Assembly (NCBI RefSeq): GCF_900102265.1
Contig: NZ_FNBH01000004.1
Location: 62,001 to 126,000, forward strand
Length of the DNA: 64,000 nucleotides
Origin: Epilithonimonas hungarica
GTDB lineage: Bacteria; Bacteroidota; Bacteroidia; Flavobacteriales; Weeksellaceae
Reading direction: 5' to 3'
Below the pieces are notes generated by a model, which ran no database searches, was not told where the DNA came from, and was given only the letters and a program-made list of their open reading frames with translations. This document shows positions 1-9,830 of the stretch, in pieces. Position numbers and translations under genes: made by a program. The stretch's first letter is position 1. Each line of letters opens with the position of its first letter.

Positions 1-3000
1 ATTGTCAGACAATGCGATCGGCTTGCTCAGCATTAAATTTAAAGTTCCATCAGCAGACGCAATATAACCGCTCGTGGCAACAGAAGGATCGTTTGCTTTT
101 GCAGATCTTGGTGTAGTATTGACAAAATCCTCAAAGGAGTCATATCGGTCCAGGTTTCTGTTGTCACTATCCACGGCCGGAGATATGGATGTATTGTAAG
201 TTACTTCAGGATTCCAGTTGACCTGGTCCAATGCCCCGTTATATTTTGATGATATTCTGAAGTAAAGCTTTTCTCCCTTGTTGATATTGATAACCTGGTC
301 TGTGAAAGAATATATATTATAGTCCCCCGCATTGATATTCTGTACTAGAGGCATATCGGTCTTATACTGAAATGATACTGCCACACCATCTGCCAGACTG
401 CAATCTTCATCAGCGCCACATTGAACATTTTGAAGGTTGAAACTGTTTTTTACCGTAACAGTTCCTGTTCTTGGTGCCACCCACACCCGTACAACATCGT
501 GCAACGGGTTCTGTTCAAGCATCGTTTTCTTTTCAGCTTTGTCGTTGTCATCGAATAAGGATGTCGACGGCTGGGCTCCCGAGGATGTGATATTGATAGG
601 ATATGGTGTCACCCCACTATCTGGATTGAATGTTGGTATACCTCCTACAATACTGTTGAAGTATACTTTGCCATCTTTCACGAAATCTATTAGCTGATCG
701 TTGTTGAAGTCCATAAAATAGGATTTCGTCGAGCTGGTGCTGTTGGAATAGTCAAAACCCACATCTGCACTTCCGAAGGTTGCGCTAAGCCCAACGTTCC
801 AGGTATCGGATGAACTTTTCCCAATATTGGAAAGTGAATTCAGTTTTATCTTTGCTCCGAAACTTTGGGCGCCATTCTCTGCCTTGGACATATTTTTAGA
901 ATAATAGATACCGTCATCCTGCATATAGACCCTGTCCGGAAGGTTGTCTCCATCAATGTCTATCGCCATGATCTGGGTCTTGGAGTTACCTCTTGAATAA
1001 CCTCCCAATGCCCCAAAAGTCCCTTTATTGAAACTTAATATAGCTTTATCATCGGGAACGATCGCAGTTACATCTCCTATACCGACACCGATCCTGAAGT
1101 TCCCTCCCAGATTGCTTGAATAGTTACCGCTCAGTAACGAATATCCTCCCTGAAGGGACTGTGCCAATCCCGAAAAATTTGCAATGTCAGGTGCTGTCCA
1201 GGTCTGAGGTGTCCCGAAGATCTGGGAAGGTACCTGATTGTATTCTATCTTATTGGTGTAAAACTCCTGATCAGCGGCATCCAGCTCTTTGATATCCGAA
1301 AGCAGCTGCTTTTTGAACGCTCCCGTAACATAGGAGAACTGATAGGAACGTACTTTTTCTGTACCGTATGAAACATTGATACCTGTAAGCCTTTTTGAGA
1401 CCACTTTCAAAAATCCTAGCCTTCCATCGATCTGTACATCTTCTCTGTCAGAATCCGTAGAGAATGTAACAGAATAATGCTTCGGAGGATTATCTGTTTC
1501 ATGCAATGTATAGTCAATCCGGCTTGGATAGATCTGTTGCCCTCCGTTTGCTGTACTTCCCGAATAAGGCGTTCTGTCATAAAAATATTCAAGGTAGTTC
1601 TTATTGGTGTCTACCGTTTTATATAAAGCCCAATGTCCAATATTGCCATCCGCATCCTTAAGCACATAATCCTGTTTTATCCCTGCTTCATCTCCACCGA
1701 AATAAGATCTTGTGCCATCTTTGGAGATCACGATCCAGACATAGTCCTTAGGATTGGTACCTTTTCGGATGATCTTATTGTATGCTCCTTCTATTCTTGG
1801 ATGAAACTGGCGGTCGGAAGTTCTGTTCTTTTCAAAACCCTCATTCCTGTTAGGCATTGCATACACGCCGGAACTGGCCTCAAATGCCAATTGTTCTCCT
1901 CCCAAAGTGTAGAGTTCGGTCTCGACCGTTTGATCATAGGTAGGTACTCCCCAACGGGTATCAATAGTAACCGCAGGAACAGAAAGATCCCAGCCCATTC
2001 CCATCCATCCGTTTCCTCCGTCACTGTTGTAATTGACAGATAGCGAGGGCTGCATCCCTTGTCTTCCTGCAGGAAGCTTTATCGGAAAACTGGTATTTAC
2101 ACTTCCCTGATTGTTGGGGGCAGGTGCAGATAAACTCACGATTCCGGAAACGGGGTCGGCCGCTTTGATGTCCTTGATACTGTTCGGGGCGTAGCTTCCT
2201 GTTTCAGGAGATTCCGGGACTTTGATGATCCCGTTGATCATATCTGTAAAATGTGTCGTTTTGGAAACGAGTATTTTTTTATCAGATACCAGTGAGTCTT
2301 TCTCCAATGCTATCCATTTCTTTAAGACCCTGTCAAAGAAATAGGTTTTGATATCCCTTTCAGTATAACCTGCAGGTATCTTGTTCTTGTCATATCCCAA
2401 TGTTACTTTTGCTGGCACTTTGAAATGCTCACCGTGAGGAAGGAAACGATAGCCTGCATTTTCAGAAGTTACATTGACCATTTCCGGGGATAAGGCCGGA
2501 ATATCCAGAACTTCCAGTGGAGTGATGCTGAAAACTGTATTTTCAGAAATACTGCCGGCAATTGTTTCCAGTCCGGCATTTCCTATGGAGAAATTTTGTT
2601 TTTGTCCTTTGAAGAATTCTTTGGTTATAGTTCCGCTTAATGATCTGTTTACATTATTATCATAAGTAATTGAATTTTTAGAAGATGCTATCTTGAAACG
2701 CACATTTTTTACTCGATAAGTATAATTTGCATCCGGAGATATAGTAAACAGTATTGTATTGAGCCCTTTTACCAAAGTTCCCGGCTTTACCGGCTCGGAC
2801 TGATGGGCCCAACTTTGATTGTGCTGCGTACTCGATCCTCCGGAAAACCTTTCATCGTTCACCACTTTGCTGATACCTGAGTAATCAGAAACTCCGAAAA
2901 GGTCGTATTCCAAAGTGACGGTTCCGCCCTTGGGCAGCTCATCGACCGTAATGTTGAAAATATTATCAAATACCTGGTCTATAGGATGGTCTTTATCTTT

Positions 3001-3363
3001 TCCGATGATCCCTTCCTTGATATCAGAATTATAATAGACCGAAGAAAAAGGTTCAGACGAAACATTAGTATTTGATATGGTTTTAGCAGGAACACTGAAA
3101 GAAGCGTTTCCGTTTGGCTGTTCAATTTTCCCGGAGAGTGGATTATTTCTGGTTTCAGAAACAGCTGGTCCGCTATCATTTGAACCTCCTTTTGTCTTAG
3201 GTGAATAATTATAACCATTATAAGAATTCTTCGAACCTGACTCCGGGCTTCCTAAATAGCTTGCGTAACTGTAACCGTACACCTGTGTCCAGGAAATAAA
3301 AAATATCACAAAACGAACCAATTTTTTCTGGTTGCGGATGTAGCTGAATATATTAGGTTTCAT
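1..3363 (-). CDS. SpvB/TcaC N-terminal domain, Rhs/Tc-toxin-like secreted protein (partial)
   Basis: The reading frame is open from an ATG at 3363 to the window edge, giving 1121 codons; the C-terminus lies outside. The N-terminus has a basic stretch and a hydrophobic segment (about residues 15-30) suited to export. Around residues 428-464 is the SpvB-type motif LPAGRQGMQPSLSVNYNSDG, followed by GWMGMGWDLSVP. FG-GAP/integrin-like calcium loops follow near residue 800 (DIDGDNLPDRVY) and 881 (DFNNDQLIDFV). In the family this scaffold is the front half of Tc-toxin B subunits, SpvB and long Rhs-type shells whose variable C-terminus carries a toxin. Here the toxic tip cannot be seen. The gene is followed upstream on the same strand by T9SS cargo genes. 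The family call is firm; toxin function is inference. Confidence 0.85.
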   Translation of the reverse strand, partial: MKPNIFSYIRNQKKLVRFVIFFISWTQVYGYSYASYLGSPESGSKNSYNGYNYSPKTKGGSNDSGPAVSETRNNPLSGKIEQPNGNASFSVPAKTISNTNVSSEPFSSVYYNSDIKEGIIGKDKDHPIDQVFDNIFNITVDELPKGGTVTLEYDLFGVSDYSGISKVVNDERFSGGSSTQHNQSWAHQSEPVKPGTLVKGLNTILFTISPDANYTYRVKNVRFKIASSKNSITYDNNVNRSLSGTITKEFFKGQKQNFSIGNAGLETIAGSISENTVFSITPLEVLDIPALSPEMVNVTSENAGYRFLPHGEHFKVPAKVTLGYDKNKIPAGYTERDIKTYFFDRVLKKWIALEKDSLVSDKKILVSKTTHFTDMINGIIKVPESPETGSYAPNSIKDIKAADPVSGIVSLSAPAPNNQGSVNTSFPIKLPAGRQGMQPSLSVNYNSDGGNGWMGMGWDLSVPAVTIDTRWGVPTYDQTVETELYTLGGEQLAFEASSGVYAMPNRNEGFEKNRTSDRQFHPRIEGAYNKIIRKGTNPKDYVWIVISKDGTRSYFGGDEAGIKQDYVLKDADGNIGHWALYKTVDTNKNYLEYFYDRTPYSGSTANGGQQIYPSRIDYTLHETDNPPKHYSVTFSTDSDREDVQIDGRLGFLKVVSKRLTGINVSYGTEKVRSYQFSYVTGAFKKQLLSDIKELDAADQEFYTNKIEYNQVPSQIFGTPQTWTAPDIANFSGLAQSLQGGYSLLSGNYSSNLGGNFRIGVGIGDVTAIVPDDKAILSFNKGTFGALGGYSRGNSKTQIMAIDIDGDNLPDRVYMQDDGIYYSKNMSKAENGAQSFGAKIKLNSLSNIGKSSSDTWNVGLSATFGSADVGFDYSNSTSSTKSYFMDFNNDQLIDFVKDGKVYFNSIVGGIPTFNPDSGVTPYPINITSSGAQPSTSLFDDNDKAEKKTMLEQNPLHDVVRVWVAPRTGTVTVKNSFNLQNVQCGADEDCSLADGVAVSFQYKTDMPLVQNINAGDYNIYSFTDQVININKGEKLYFRISSKYNGALDQVNWNPEVTYNTSISPAVDSDNRNLDRYDSFEDFVNTTPRSAKANDPSVATSGYIASADGTLNLMLSKPIALSDN

Positions 3364-3375
3364 AGTTTCAGGTTA

Positions 3376-5343
3376 TTAGTTGATGATGAGTTTGAATGTC
3401 TTTTGCTGGGTCACGGTAACGACCTTAACGATATAGGCACCTTGAGAAAGAAGGTGGTCTTTGATATCATAAGAAGACTGCCCGTTGAATTTTCTGGAAG
3501 AGATCAGCTTACCGGACATGTCGAATATTTTTATATCTGCATCTTCCGGCTGGTCCAACCGTATCCTGATGGTGAAATCCTCACCCACCAGTGTAGGATT
3601 CGGATATAGCACGATACCGTTTTCAATGCCTTTCGTCACTTTCAGGCTTTCCGTTTTGTTACAGCCATCAGTCGTTGTTACCGTAACGGTATATGTTCCC
3701 GCCTCATAAAGCTTCACTTTCGGAAGGGAGCTGTTGAATCCGTTTTCAGAGATCCATTGATAGGTCGCACCTGGATCTGTGATATTCTGTGATGCATCCA
3801 CTTCCACATAACCCTGACTCCCTATCTCGTGTTCATCTCCTAAATTGAGATTGATATCGCTGAATGAGTTGATGTCAAATTCATAGGTTTGCTCATAGGA
3901 AAATGCATCCTTTATTTTTAAGGTATAATGTCCGATTTTAAGCTGATCATAGGTGATCTCGGAACTTTGAATGGTCATATTTGCCGAGTAATTATTGTCT
4001 CCGCTCAAATCAAGCTGATAAGGTGCCTTCCCTCCCTTAATGTTAAGAGAAAGCTTCCCGCCAGAGATTTTACAGGAAGGCTGTATCAAGTCATACAACG
4101 CAAACATTTTACCCGCCAGGGCAAAGCTGAAAACATCCGTACCCGAAAGGTCCTTATCGAAATAAACATCCGGGAACAATGCTTCTCCTTTGCTGTTGAT
4201 CTGATCTGCAGGAATGGCATCGGACTGGGCGGAGAAATTTCCGTTTCCACCTCTGTCAATGATCAACCATACATTTTTGTCTGCAGGTATATCTGTAAAA
4301 ATATCTTTGACATTGAATGACACCGATGTTTTGATGCTCTGACCCTGCTCTAGGGTCAACCTCGCTTTCCATTGGCGTCTTATGGGCTGGAATCCAAAAT
4401 TTTCTTCCCCGGGTTTCAGCTCTTTACCATTATCTCCCCAAAGCAGAAAACTCTGGTCACCGAAAACGGCACTGTTCTTTTTATTGCTGATCGCTAGATT
4501 TCCGGCTGCAATGACCAGGCGTTTATTCTCCGAACTGTTAGTGGATTGCTTCTGATATAGAGCAGAAAAGTCGTCTCTTCCAATTCCGGTGATCCTGTTC
4601 GGAAAATCATCATGATCTTCCTGCTTCCATACTTTTTTACTTTTTGAGCTTAGATATTCTGTATAAGGCAGGCTGATTCCATATTTTATGGAGAGATAGG
4701 AATTGATGCGATTACGTTCGTTCATCGTGAGGATCTTCTCATATATGAACAATTCAGGGAGGTTTCCTTTAAAGAGCTTCCATGAACTGTTGCCCCGAAT
4801 ATCTTTTCCGATGTACATGGTACTCTTCCCGGTATTGCCACTTGCGAAACCCACTTTTTTTGAGGGAACATCGAATTTGGAGTACATACTGAATGAGGCA
4901 ATGCTGTCCAATTGGTTGGGATCGGCATATTCCAATGCATCACCATTGTAGCGGAAAACATTCGCAGTACTGTAATAAAGCTCTTTCTCGCCGGAATTGT
5001 CCGTAGTGTAGACAGCGCTTTCCTTATTGAGGTCTTTATTCTGGAACACCGTGAAAATACTTACCCTGTTGAGAAGTTCCATCAGGTATTTTAGTTTCAA
5101 TGACGACCTTTGTCCGTCAAATGAAAAGCTGTCGTTGTAATTGAGCAGAGTATAGGTAGGCCTACTCTGTGTATCAGGAGCCTGTACCTGATGATGGCCA
5201 TAGCCGAGATCCTGATAATAAGGCAGGTTGGTGTTATCCGAATCTGCCTTCAGCCATAGGCTGACACCACTGACGCCTCCCGGGGACTGCGCTCCGACTG
5301 AGATGGAATAAAGAAACAGGATAAAAGGTATAGATTTTCTCAT
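3376..5343 (-). CDS. T9SS type A sorting-domain secreted protein, LamG/ConA-like
   Basis: This 655-residue secreted protein has a signal peptide (about 1-18, ending near VGA). A concanavalin/LamG-like N-terminal half begins SGVSLWLKADSD and ends near residue 225 with RNRINSYLSIKYGISLP, a segment typical of Bacteroidetes cell-surface LamG proteins. A middle beta-rich region follows, then a PKD/Ig-like module around 500-575 (TYQWISENGF, GTYTVTVTTTDGC). The C-terminal T9SS type A sorting domain starts at VLYPNPTLVGEDF and ends in KTFKLIIN. It should be exported by Sec, then moved across the outer membrane by T9SS. It lies 12 bp before the SpvB-like gene and 11 bp after the S8 protease gene on the same strand, so the three are probably one operon. 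The substrate is unknown. Confidence 0.85.
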   Translation of the reverse strand: MRKSIPFILFLYSISVGAQSPGGVSGVSLWLKADSDNTNLPYYQDLGYGHHQVQAPDTQSRPTYTLLNYNDSFSFDGQRSSLKLKYLMELLNRVSIFTVFQNKDLNKESAVYTTDNSGEKELYYSTANVFRYNGDALEYADPNQLDSIASFSMYSKFDVPSKKVGFASGNTGKSTMYIGKDIRGNSSWKLFKGNLPELFIYEKILTMNERNRINSYLSIKYGISLPYTEYLSSKSKKVWKQEDHDDFPNRITGIGRDDFSALYQKQSTNSSENKRLVIAAGNLAISNKKNSAVFGDQSFLLWGDNGKELKPGEENFGFQPIRRQWKARLTLEQGQSIKTSVSFNVKDIFTDIPADKNVWLIIDRGGNGNFSAQSDAIPADQINSKGEALFPDVYFDKDLSGTDVFSFALAGKMFALYDLIQPSCKISGGKLSLNIKGGKAPYQLDLSGDNNYSANMTIQSSEITYDQLKIGHYTLKIKDAFSYEQTYEFDINSFSDINLNLGDEHEIGSQGYVEVDASQNITDPGATYQWISENGFNSSLPKVKLYEAGTYTVTVTTTDGCNKTESLKVTKGIENGIVLYPNPTLVGEDFTIRIRLDQPEDADIKIFDMSGKLISSRKFNGQSSYDIKDHLLSQGAYIVKVVTVTQQKTFKLIIN

Positions 5344-5354
5344 CTTCTTGATTT

Positions 5355-7613
5355 TTATTGGATGATCAGTTTTTTGGTCTCTCTGTAGTTGGCAGTCTCA
5401 ATGGTGACCAGATATGTACCTGATACCATTTGATCTGTAGATATTCGATTCATGTAGACCCCGGAAGGGAAATTCTCAGAACTTTTATTTCGGTAGACCA
5501 CTTTTCCGGTCATATCCGTAATCGTTACACTTACCACTGAAGCAGTACCTATTTTATAGGATATGTTGACCTCTGTCTTGGCAGGATTTGGATACAGCAC
5601 GACATTATCAAGCTGTTTCTTTCCAATATCATTTCCTGAAGGGGAAGAAGTGCCCGGATCTTCCGATGTTGATGACCCCACAGGCCGGTCCGCCTGCGAA
5701 TGATATACGAGAATAGGGTCTGACATATCACAATCAGGGTCTATGTAAGCAGTAAAACCTGAGCCCTGTTCAGCGGTGAAGCCTACGGTCGCAGAACCGC
5801 CCGATGCATCGGGAAGTAATGTCACGGATTGCGAGGCTTTATAGACAATGCCCTGTGCCGCACTCTTGATCACATTGGAGGCTTTGATCTGTTTTGCCGT
5901 TCCGACAAAATTGGATGTCTCTATATTATCCTTTTCCCTGGTCAGCACATACAGGTCATCGGTGTAGCAGAAAGATATCCCTGAAATAATGAGGGAATAG
6001 TTCTGGGAACCGGAAGATAAATTTCCTTTATGCTTGATGATAATCTGGTAAAGCCCATCAGGGTTGTCGATCTCCACTTTTTCGATATTGTCAACCTTAT
6101 TATCGGAATTCCGGGTGGCTGGGGCGGTCAGATCCTGCATTCCTCCCAGCTTCCACGGATAAAAGGTCTGGGTATTGCCATTATTATCTTTTTTCAGAAT
6201 GGTAATATCAAGGTCATTGACCAATGCCGGGGTCGGATCATCGATAGTGTTATCTCCGATGCTTCCTTCAGGGTCTGTCCAGGCCAAAGTTGCAACTAGT
6301 GGTTGATTCTCAAATTCAGATGCCACGACATATAGACGATATTCCCCGCCTTGCTGAAGGTCACTTTCTTTTATGAGTGCACTTTTACCATTGTTGTAGA
6401 TAAGCCTGGCAGCACGTTCGGTATCCATCAGCCCCCAGCCATAGATATAATCCGGTCCGGGTGTTCCCTTGTCATTAGCTGTGTGTGCAACCAGCCCACG
6501 TATGGATGAAGACCGGAGCGGGGCAAATAATTGTTGCTGGATACTCATATAATATTGCTGAAGCAATAGTATTGCAGCGGATACAGAGGCTGTTGCAGAG
6601 GAAGTACCGTTATATGTGCCGTAGGCTGAGTTGTAGGTTTCGATTGCAGAGAATACACCTTGTCCCTGAGCGGCAATATCCGGTTTGATCCTTCCGTCAT
6701 CCGTACATCCGTAGCTGCTGAAAGAGGAAATATTGAAATCAGAATCTCCCGAAGGATTATCATTTTTATCCGCCGAAGTGACCACCAGGACATTTTTTGC
6801 GATTCCGGCCCCTTCCAACAGGTCATATCCGTTCTTTGCCGTTACCTGCGGAACGATTGTCGGATTCAATCCCCTGGCATTTCCAACGGCCTTTACGATC
6901 TGGAAATAGGGAGCATTGTACATCACTTTGTCCCAGTCCCTCGATGTTTCATTGTACTTCCCGAACTGGTAGGTCTGGTAATACATCGGGTCGAAACCAT
7001 AGCTGTTGTTGGCCACCATAAGGCCTAAAATGGACTCTTCTGCCATTTCCTTTACATCGTCCACCCAATCGAACGCCTTTGCCGTCGCATCATATGCCAC
7101 TCCGGTCGCTGGCGTGTTGCTGTAATTATTTCCGATCATCGTACCCATGATATGGGTACTGTGACGCGATATCGTCTGATTCTGGGAGGCATCATAGGTT
7201 GCTTTCCCTGCGATTAGCTGATGGTTCAGTCTCGGTTTGGAATAATCCCATTGTCCGATGCGCATTCCCTGACCGGAAATGTTCAACCCTAATGCGCCAC
7301 CGCCATAAAAGCTATTTGCCTTGATCCTTTTTGATGCGGCTGCGTTAAGGGTGGTGTAATATTGGGGATTGCCCTGTTCGTCTGCTCCGATGAGCTGCTT
7401 GTTGTTATCACCATCCGTGATAAATTCTTTATAACCTTTCGCCTTGAGATTCTCGATCTGCGAACTTTTTAGCGATCTTGCCTGTCTTTGCTGTACAATG
7501 ATCTTCTCTAAAGCGTCCCTGTTGACTGTGATCTTCGATCCGGTATCTTGGGAAAATACAGAGCAATAGAAGGACACAGCAACGAGAATGCTGTACTTGG
7601 TATTGATTTCCAT
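5355..7613 (-). CDS. Subtilisin-like S8 serine protease with T9SS sorting domain
   Basis: This 752-residue secreted protease carries the S8 catalytic triad: Asp123 (IGQWDYSKP), His151 (SRHSTHIMGT) and Ser338 (YNGTSSATASV). The oxyanion Asn is at 245 (AVGNARG). Residues 1-21 form a signal peptide. After the catalytic domain comes a beta-sandwich P/CUB-like region (VATLAWTDPEG, NDLDITI, around residues 425-540). The C-terminus is a type A sorting domain (VVLYPNPAKTEVNISYKIG to KKLIIQ). Expected location is the cell surface or medium through T9SS. It sits between two other secreted proteins and upstream of the SpvB-like gene on the same strand. A role in processing its neighbours is possible but unproven. 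Confidence 0.93.
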   Translation of the reverse strand: MEINTKYSILVAVSFYCSVFSQDTGSKITVNRDALEKIIVQQRQARSLKSSQIENLKAKGYKEFITDGDNNKQLIGADEQGNPQYYTTLNAAASKRIKANSFYGGGALGLNISGQGMRIGQWDYSKPRLNHQLIAGKATYDASQNQTISRHSTHIMGTMIGNNYSNTPATGVAYDATAKAFDWVDDVKEMAEESILGLMVANNSYGFDPMYYQTYQFGKYNETSRDWDKVMYNAPYFQIVKAVGNARGLNPTIVPQVTAKNGYDLLEGAGIAKNVLVVTSADKNDNPSGDSDFNISSFSSYGCTDDGRIKPDIAAQGQGVFSAIETYNSAYGTYNGTSSATASVSAAILLLQQYYMSIQQQLFAPLRSSSIRGLVAHTANDKGTPGPDYIYGWGLMDTERAARLIYNNGKSALIKESDLQQGGEYRLYVVASEFENQPLVATLAWTDPEGSIGDNTIDDPTPALVNDLDITILKKDNNGNTQTFYPWKLGGMQDLTAPATRNSDNKVDNIEKVEIDNPDGLYQIIIKHKGNLSSGSQNYSLIISGISFCYTDDLYVLTREKDNIETSNFVGTAKQIKASNVIKSAAQGIVYKASQSVTLLPDASGGSATVGFTAEQGSGFTAYIDPDCDMSDPILVYHSQADRPVGSSTSEDPGTSSPSGNDIGKKQLDNVVLYPNPAKTEVNISYKIGTASVVSVTITDMTGKVVYRNKSSENFPSGVYMNRISTDQMVSGTYLVTIETANYRETKKLIIQ

Positions 7614-7649
7614 AAGAAAAATGTTTTTTTGATGTAAAAAATATATTCC

Positions 7650-8993
7650 CTATTTGGAATTTTTTTCAAGTTGTTCCACTTTTTGTAGCAATTGGTCGAT
7701 CATTTTCTGCTGTTGCCCAAACTGTTCGATAAGAATCTTGTTCTTCTTATTAAGGTCAATACTGTAAAGCGTAAGCTCTTCAACTTTCTCCAATAGCTTT
7801 GCATCCATCTCGCCAAGGTTGAGCCCGTTGGTCACCACTTCTTCTGCGGAAGGAACGTTCGGAAGATGTCCTTTTTCGTTGATATGTTTTTCAACTTCCT
7901 CCAGAGTTGCCAGTCTGTAATCTTTCTTGAATACATGGTCTGCCCAACCATTAGCAGAAGCGATGTCCACTTTAACTTTTTCAGTTCTAACACCATTTCT
8001 TACAAATAGTCTGTAATCATTACAATCCGGACAGGAAAGATTGGTGGATGTCCCCAGGAATAGTTTTCCGTTGGCCTTGAGAGAGAAAAATAATTCATAG
8101 ACAGATGGCGATGTTACACCGGAAACATCCAAAACTCCTGGATTGTTAGGTTGATATTGTCCATAACGAAGAAAAACAAGTGAAGCACCACTATCTACAT
8201 TATTTGAATCATTTCCTACAAAAAATGCATCACTATTAATGTTTGAAATTATTTGTGTTCTTCCATATGCTTTCAATGCAATGTCTGGATGCGGCAGACC
8301 TCCAATACCTATCTTACCGGCAGAATTGACCCTCAATCTTTCTTCATTATTAGTTTTGACAACAAGATCCTGATTGTCAGAAGTTCCCAAATAGTTGATG
8401 GATGGATGTGTTCCCGAATTTCCGGTCGTATTCCACGCACTCTGGTCTGTAGTGCTTCCCTGCAACTGTACGTTATTGAAACGCATTGTGCCGGTGGTAA
8501 GGGTGGCACTCCATCCGTAGATTCTGAAACGGACGGTGTAGCCTGCTGATACAGAGACATCGGGAAAATCCCAGTTTATCGTCTGCATACCCGTTGGTGG
8601 GGTGAAATCATAGAACTGTGAGAAAGTTCCTGTTCCGGTATCCATTGCTATTCTTCCTGATAGTGGTCCATTGTCACTTCTCCTTGTATCAAAGGAAAAC
8701 GAAGAAAGGTGCATCTGATGACCTCCCGATGCAAAAACCGTAACTTCTACATATTTGTTTTCGTCTATTGTGGCATTCGTAGACCAGTTGCTACTGTTAA
8801 AAGCAGCCAACGCCACTGTACAATTTGTTCCAATTCTGTTTAACGGTGAAACAATCGTATTGGGATTTTGCACTGTAGGGGTATTTCCGGGCGTGGGACA
8901 AACCTCTCCGCCTGTAAACTCAAATTTAAATATCTGTGCCGAAAAATAGAACGGCAAGAGTAATAGTAATGTAATGAGTACAGATTTTTTCAT
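7650..8993 (-). CDS. Secreted protein with fibre/S74-like C-terminal region
   Basis: I place the start at the internal ATG at 8993, because it gives a clean signal peptide (MKKSVLITLLLLLPFYFSAQ); an upstream in-frame ATG at 9041 would add 16 residues in front of it. The N-terminal part (about residues 20-190) is beta-rich and lectin-like. The middle has short repeats like those of fibre proteins (LRVNSAGKIGIGGLP). The C-terminus (WADHVFKKDYRLATLEEVE, GHLPNVPSAEEV, LNLGEMDAKLLEKVEELT) followed by a coiled coil is the tail found in many Bacteroidetes secreted proteins; it resembles the S74 intramolecular-chaperone region of phage tail fibres but seems shortened. No T9SS sorting domain is seen. 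It is the first gene of the minus-strand secreted cluster. Confidence 0.78.
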   Translation of the reverse strand: MKKSVLITLLLLLPFYFSAQIFKFEFTGGEVCPTPGNTPTVQNPNTIVSPLNRIGTNCTVALAAFNSSNWSTNATIDENKYVEVTVFASGGHQMHLSSFSFDTRRSDNGPLSGRIAMDTGTGTFSQFYDFTPPTGMQTINWDFPDVSVSAGYTVRFRIYGWSATLTTGTMRFNNVQLQGSTTDQSAWNTTGNSGTHPSINYLGTSDNQDLVVKTNNEERLRVNSAGKIGIGGLPHPDIALKAYGRTQIISNINSDAFFVGNDSNNVDSGASLVFLRYGQYQPNNPGVLDVSGVTSPSVYELFFSLKANGKLFLGTSTNLSCPDCNDYRLFVRNGVRTEKVKVDIASANGWADHVFKKDYRLATLEEVEKHINEKGHLPNVPSAEEVVTNGLNLGEMDAKLLEKVEELTLYSIDLNKKNKILIEQFGQQQKMIDQLLQKVEQLEKNSK

Positions 8994-9309
8994 ATCAGTA
9001 TTGTTTAATTGTGAGATTGGTATGTTTTTTAAGAATTTCATTAGCTAGGCATAACTAATGTAAGCTGCTTTTCGTTCTATCAACCCTAATATGAAACTGC
9101 TATTTTAGCAATGGATTCGATTAGGTTAAAACGTTACTATTTTTATGTCCATCAAAATCAATATATTTTACACACGGGAAGAAATCCCCATAAAAAAAGA
9201 GTTTGTTTTTTTTACTTTGCCATTCTTTCTGCTAATTCAGAACAGCTTTTTCCAAATATGTGATTAAAATACTATTAGAAAAATTTGAATATAGTAATCT
9301 GGTAAGAAG

Positions 9310-9567
9310 CTATTTAGAATTTTTCCAATGTCCACCATGTTTAACTGGAGGATCCTCCTCCTCTTCAAGATACTTCGTAGAGGTACTGTCAGATGGGACT
9401 TCAAAGTTGCTTTCAGAAACGGTGTCCTTATCCGCAACCGAGGACTGTTTTGCCGATTTTGCAAATTCGCTGGCATTGTTTTTTTCTTTTTCCATAGCTT
9501 CTTCAGTATCTCTACAGGAAGTGAATACAATGAAAAGTGACAACAAAAGGATAAACTTTTTATTCAT
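9310..9567 (-). CDS. Small acidic lipoprotein
   Basis: This 85-residue protein has a lipoprotein signal peptide with the lipobox FTSC and lipidated Cys18. The mature part is short, charged and rich in Glu, Lys and Ser (EEAMEKEKNNASEF, YLEEEEDPPVKHGGHW) with no recognisable fold. It is separated by about 315 bp from the fibre-like secreted gene on the same strand and lies opposite the TPR-AraC regulator. Overlapping open frames on both strands are shadows; this frame is preferred because of the lipobox and signal peptide. Function unknown. Confidence 0.65.
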   Translation of the reverse strand: MNKKFILLLSLFIVFTSCRDTEEAMEKEKNNASEFAKSAKQSSVADKDTVSESNFEVPSDSTSTKYLEEEEDPPVKHGGHWKNSK

Positions 9568-9782
9568 ATCTACTTGATTTAAATATTAAATGGTTTACCC
9601 GGTACCGGATTTTTTGTAAGCTTATGATACGAATTTAAAGATTAAAGGCATACACCAACAGAGAATCTTTGGCACGATTTATAAATGGCATGGCACGATT
9701 TACAAATTGTACCAAAATTATATTATTGATTATCAATGTGTTTAAATCAAAATATATTAATAAATCTTTAATTTATGATTCG

Positions 9783-9813
9783 TTGTATTCTTAGATGATT
9801 TTTGATAAATTTG
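9783..9813 (+). promoter_or_regulatory. Promoter of the TPR-AraC regulator
   Basis: TTG at 9783-9785, a 20-bp spacer, then TAAATTTG at 9806-9813. This is a full match to the Bacteroidetes TTG-N19/20-TAnnTTTG promoter, ending 17 bp before the start codon at 9831. Confidence 0.75.
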
Positions 9814-9830
9814 ATAACTAAAAAACACCA

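Noticed and set aside
4703-4951. Open frames opposite the secreted-protein genes at 1-9 kb
   Set aside because: They are antisense shadows of well-supported genes with signal peptides and domain motifs.
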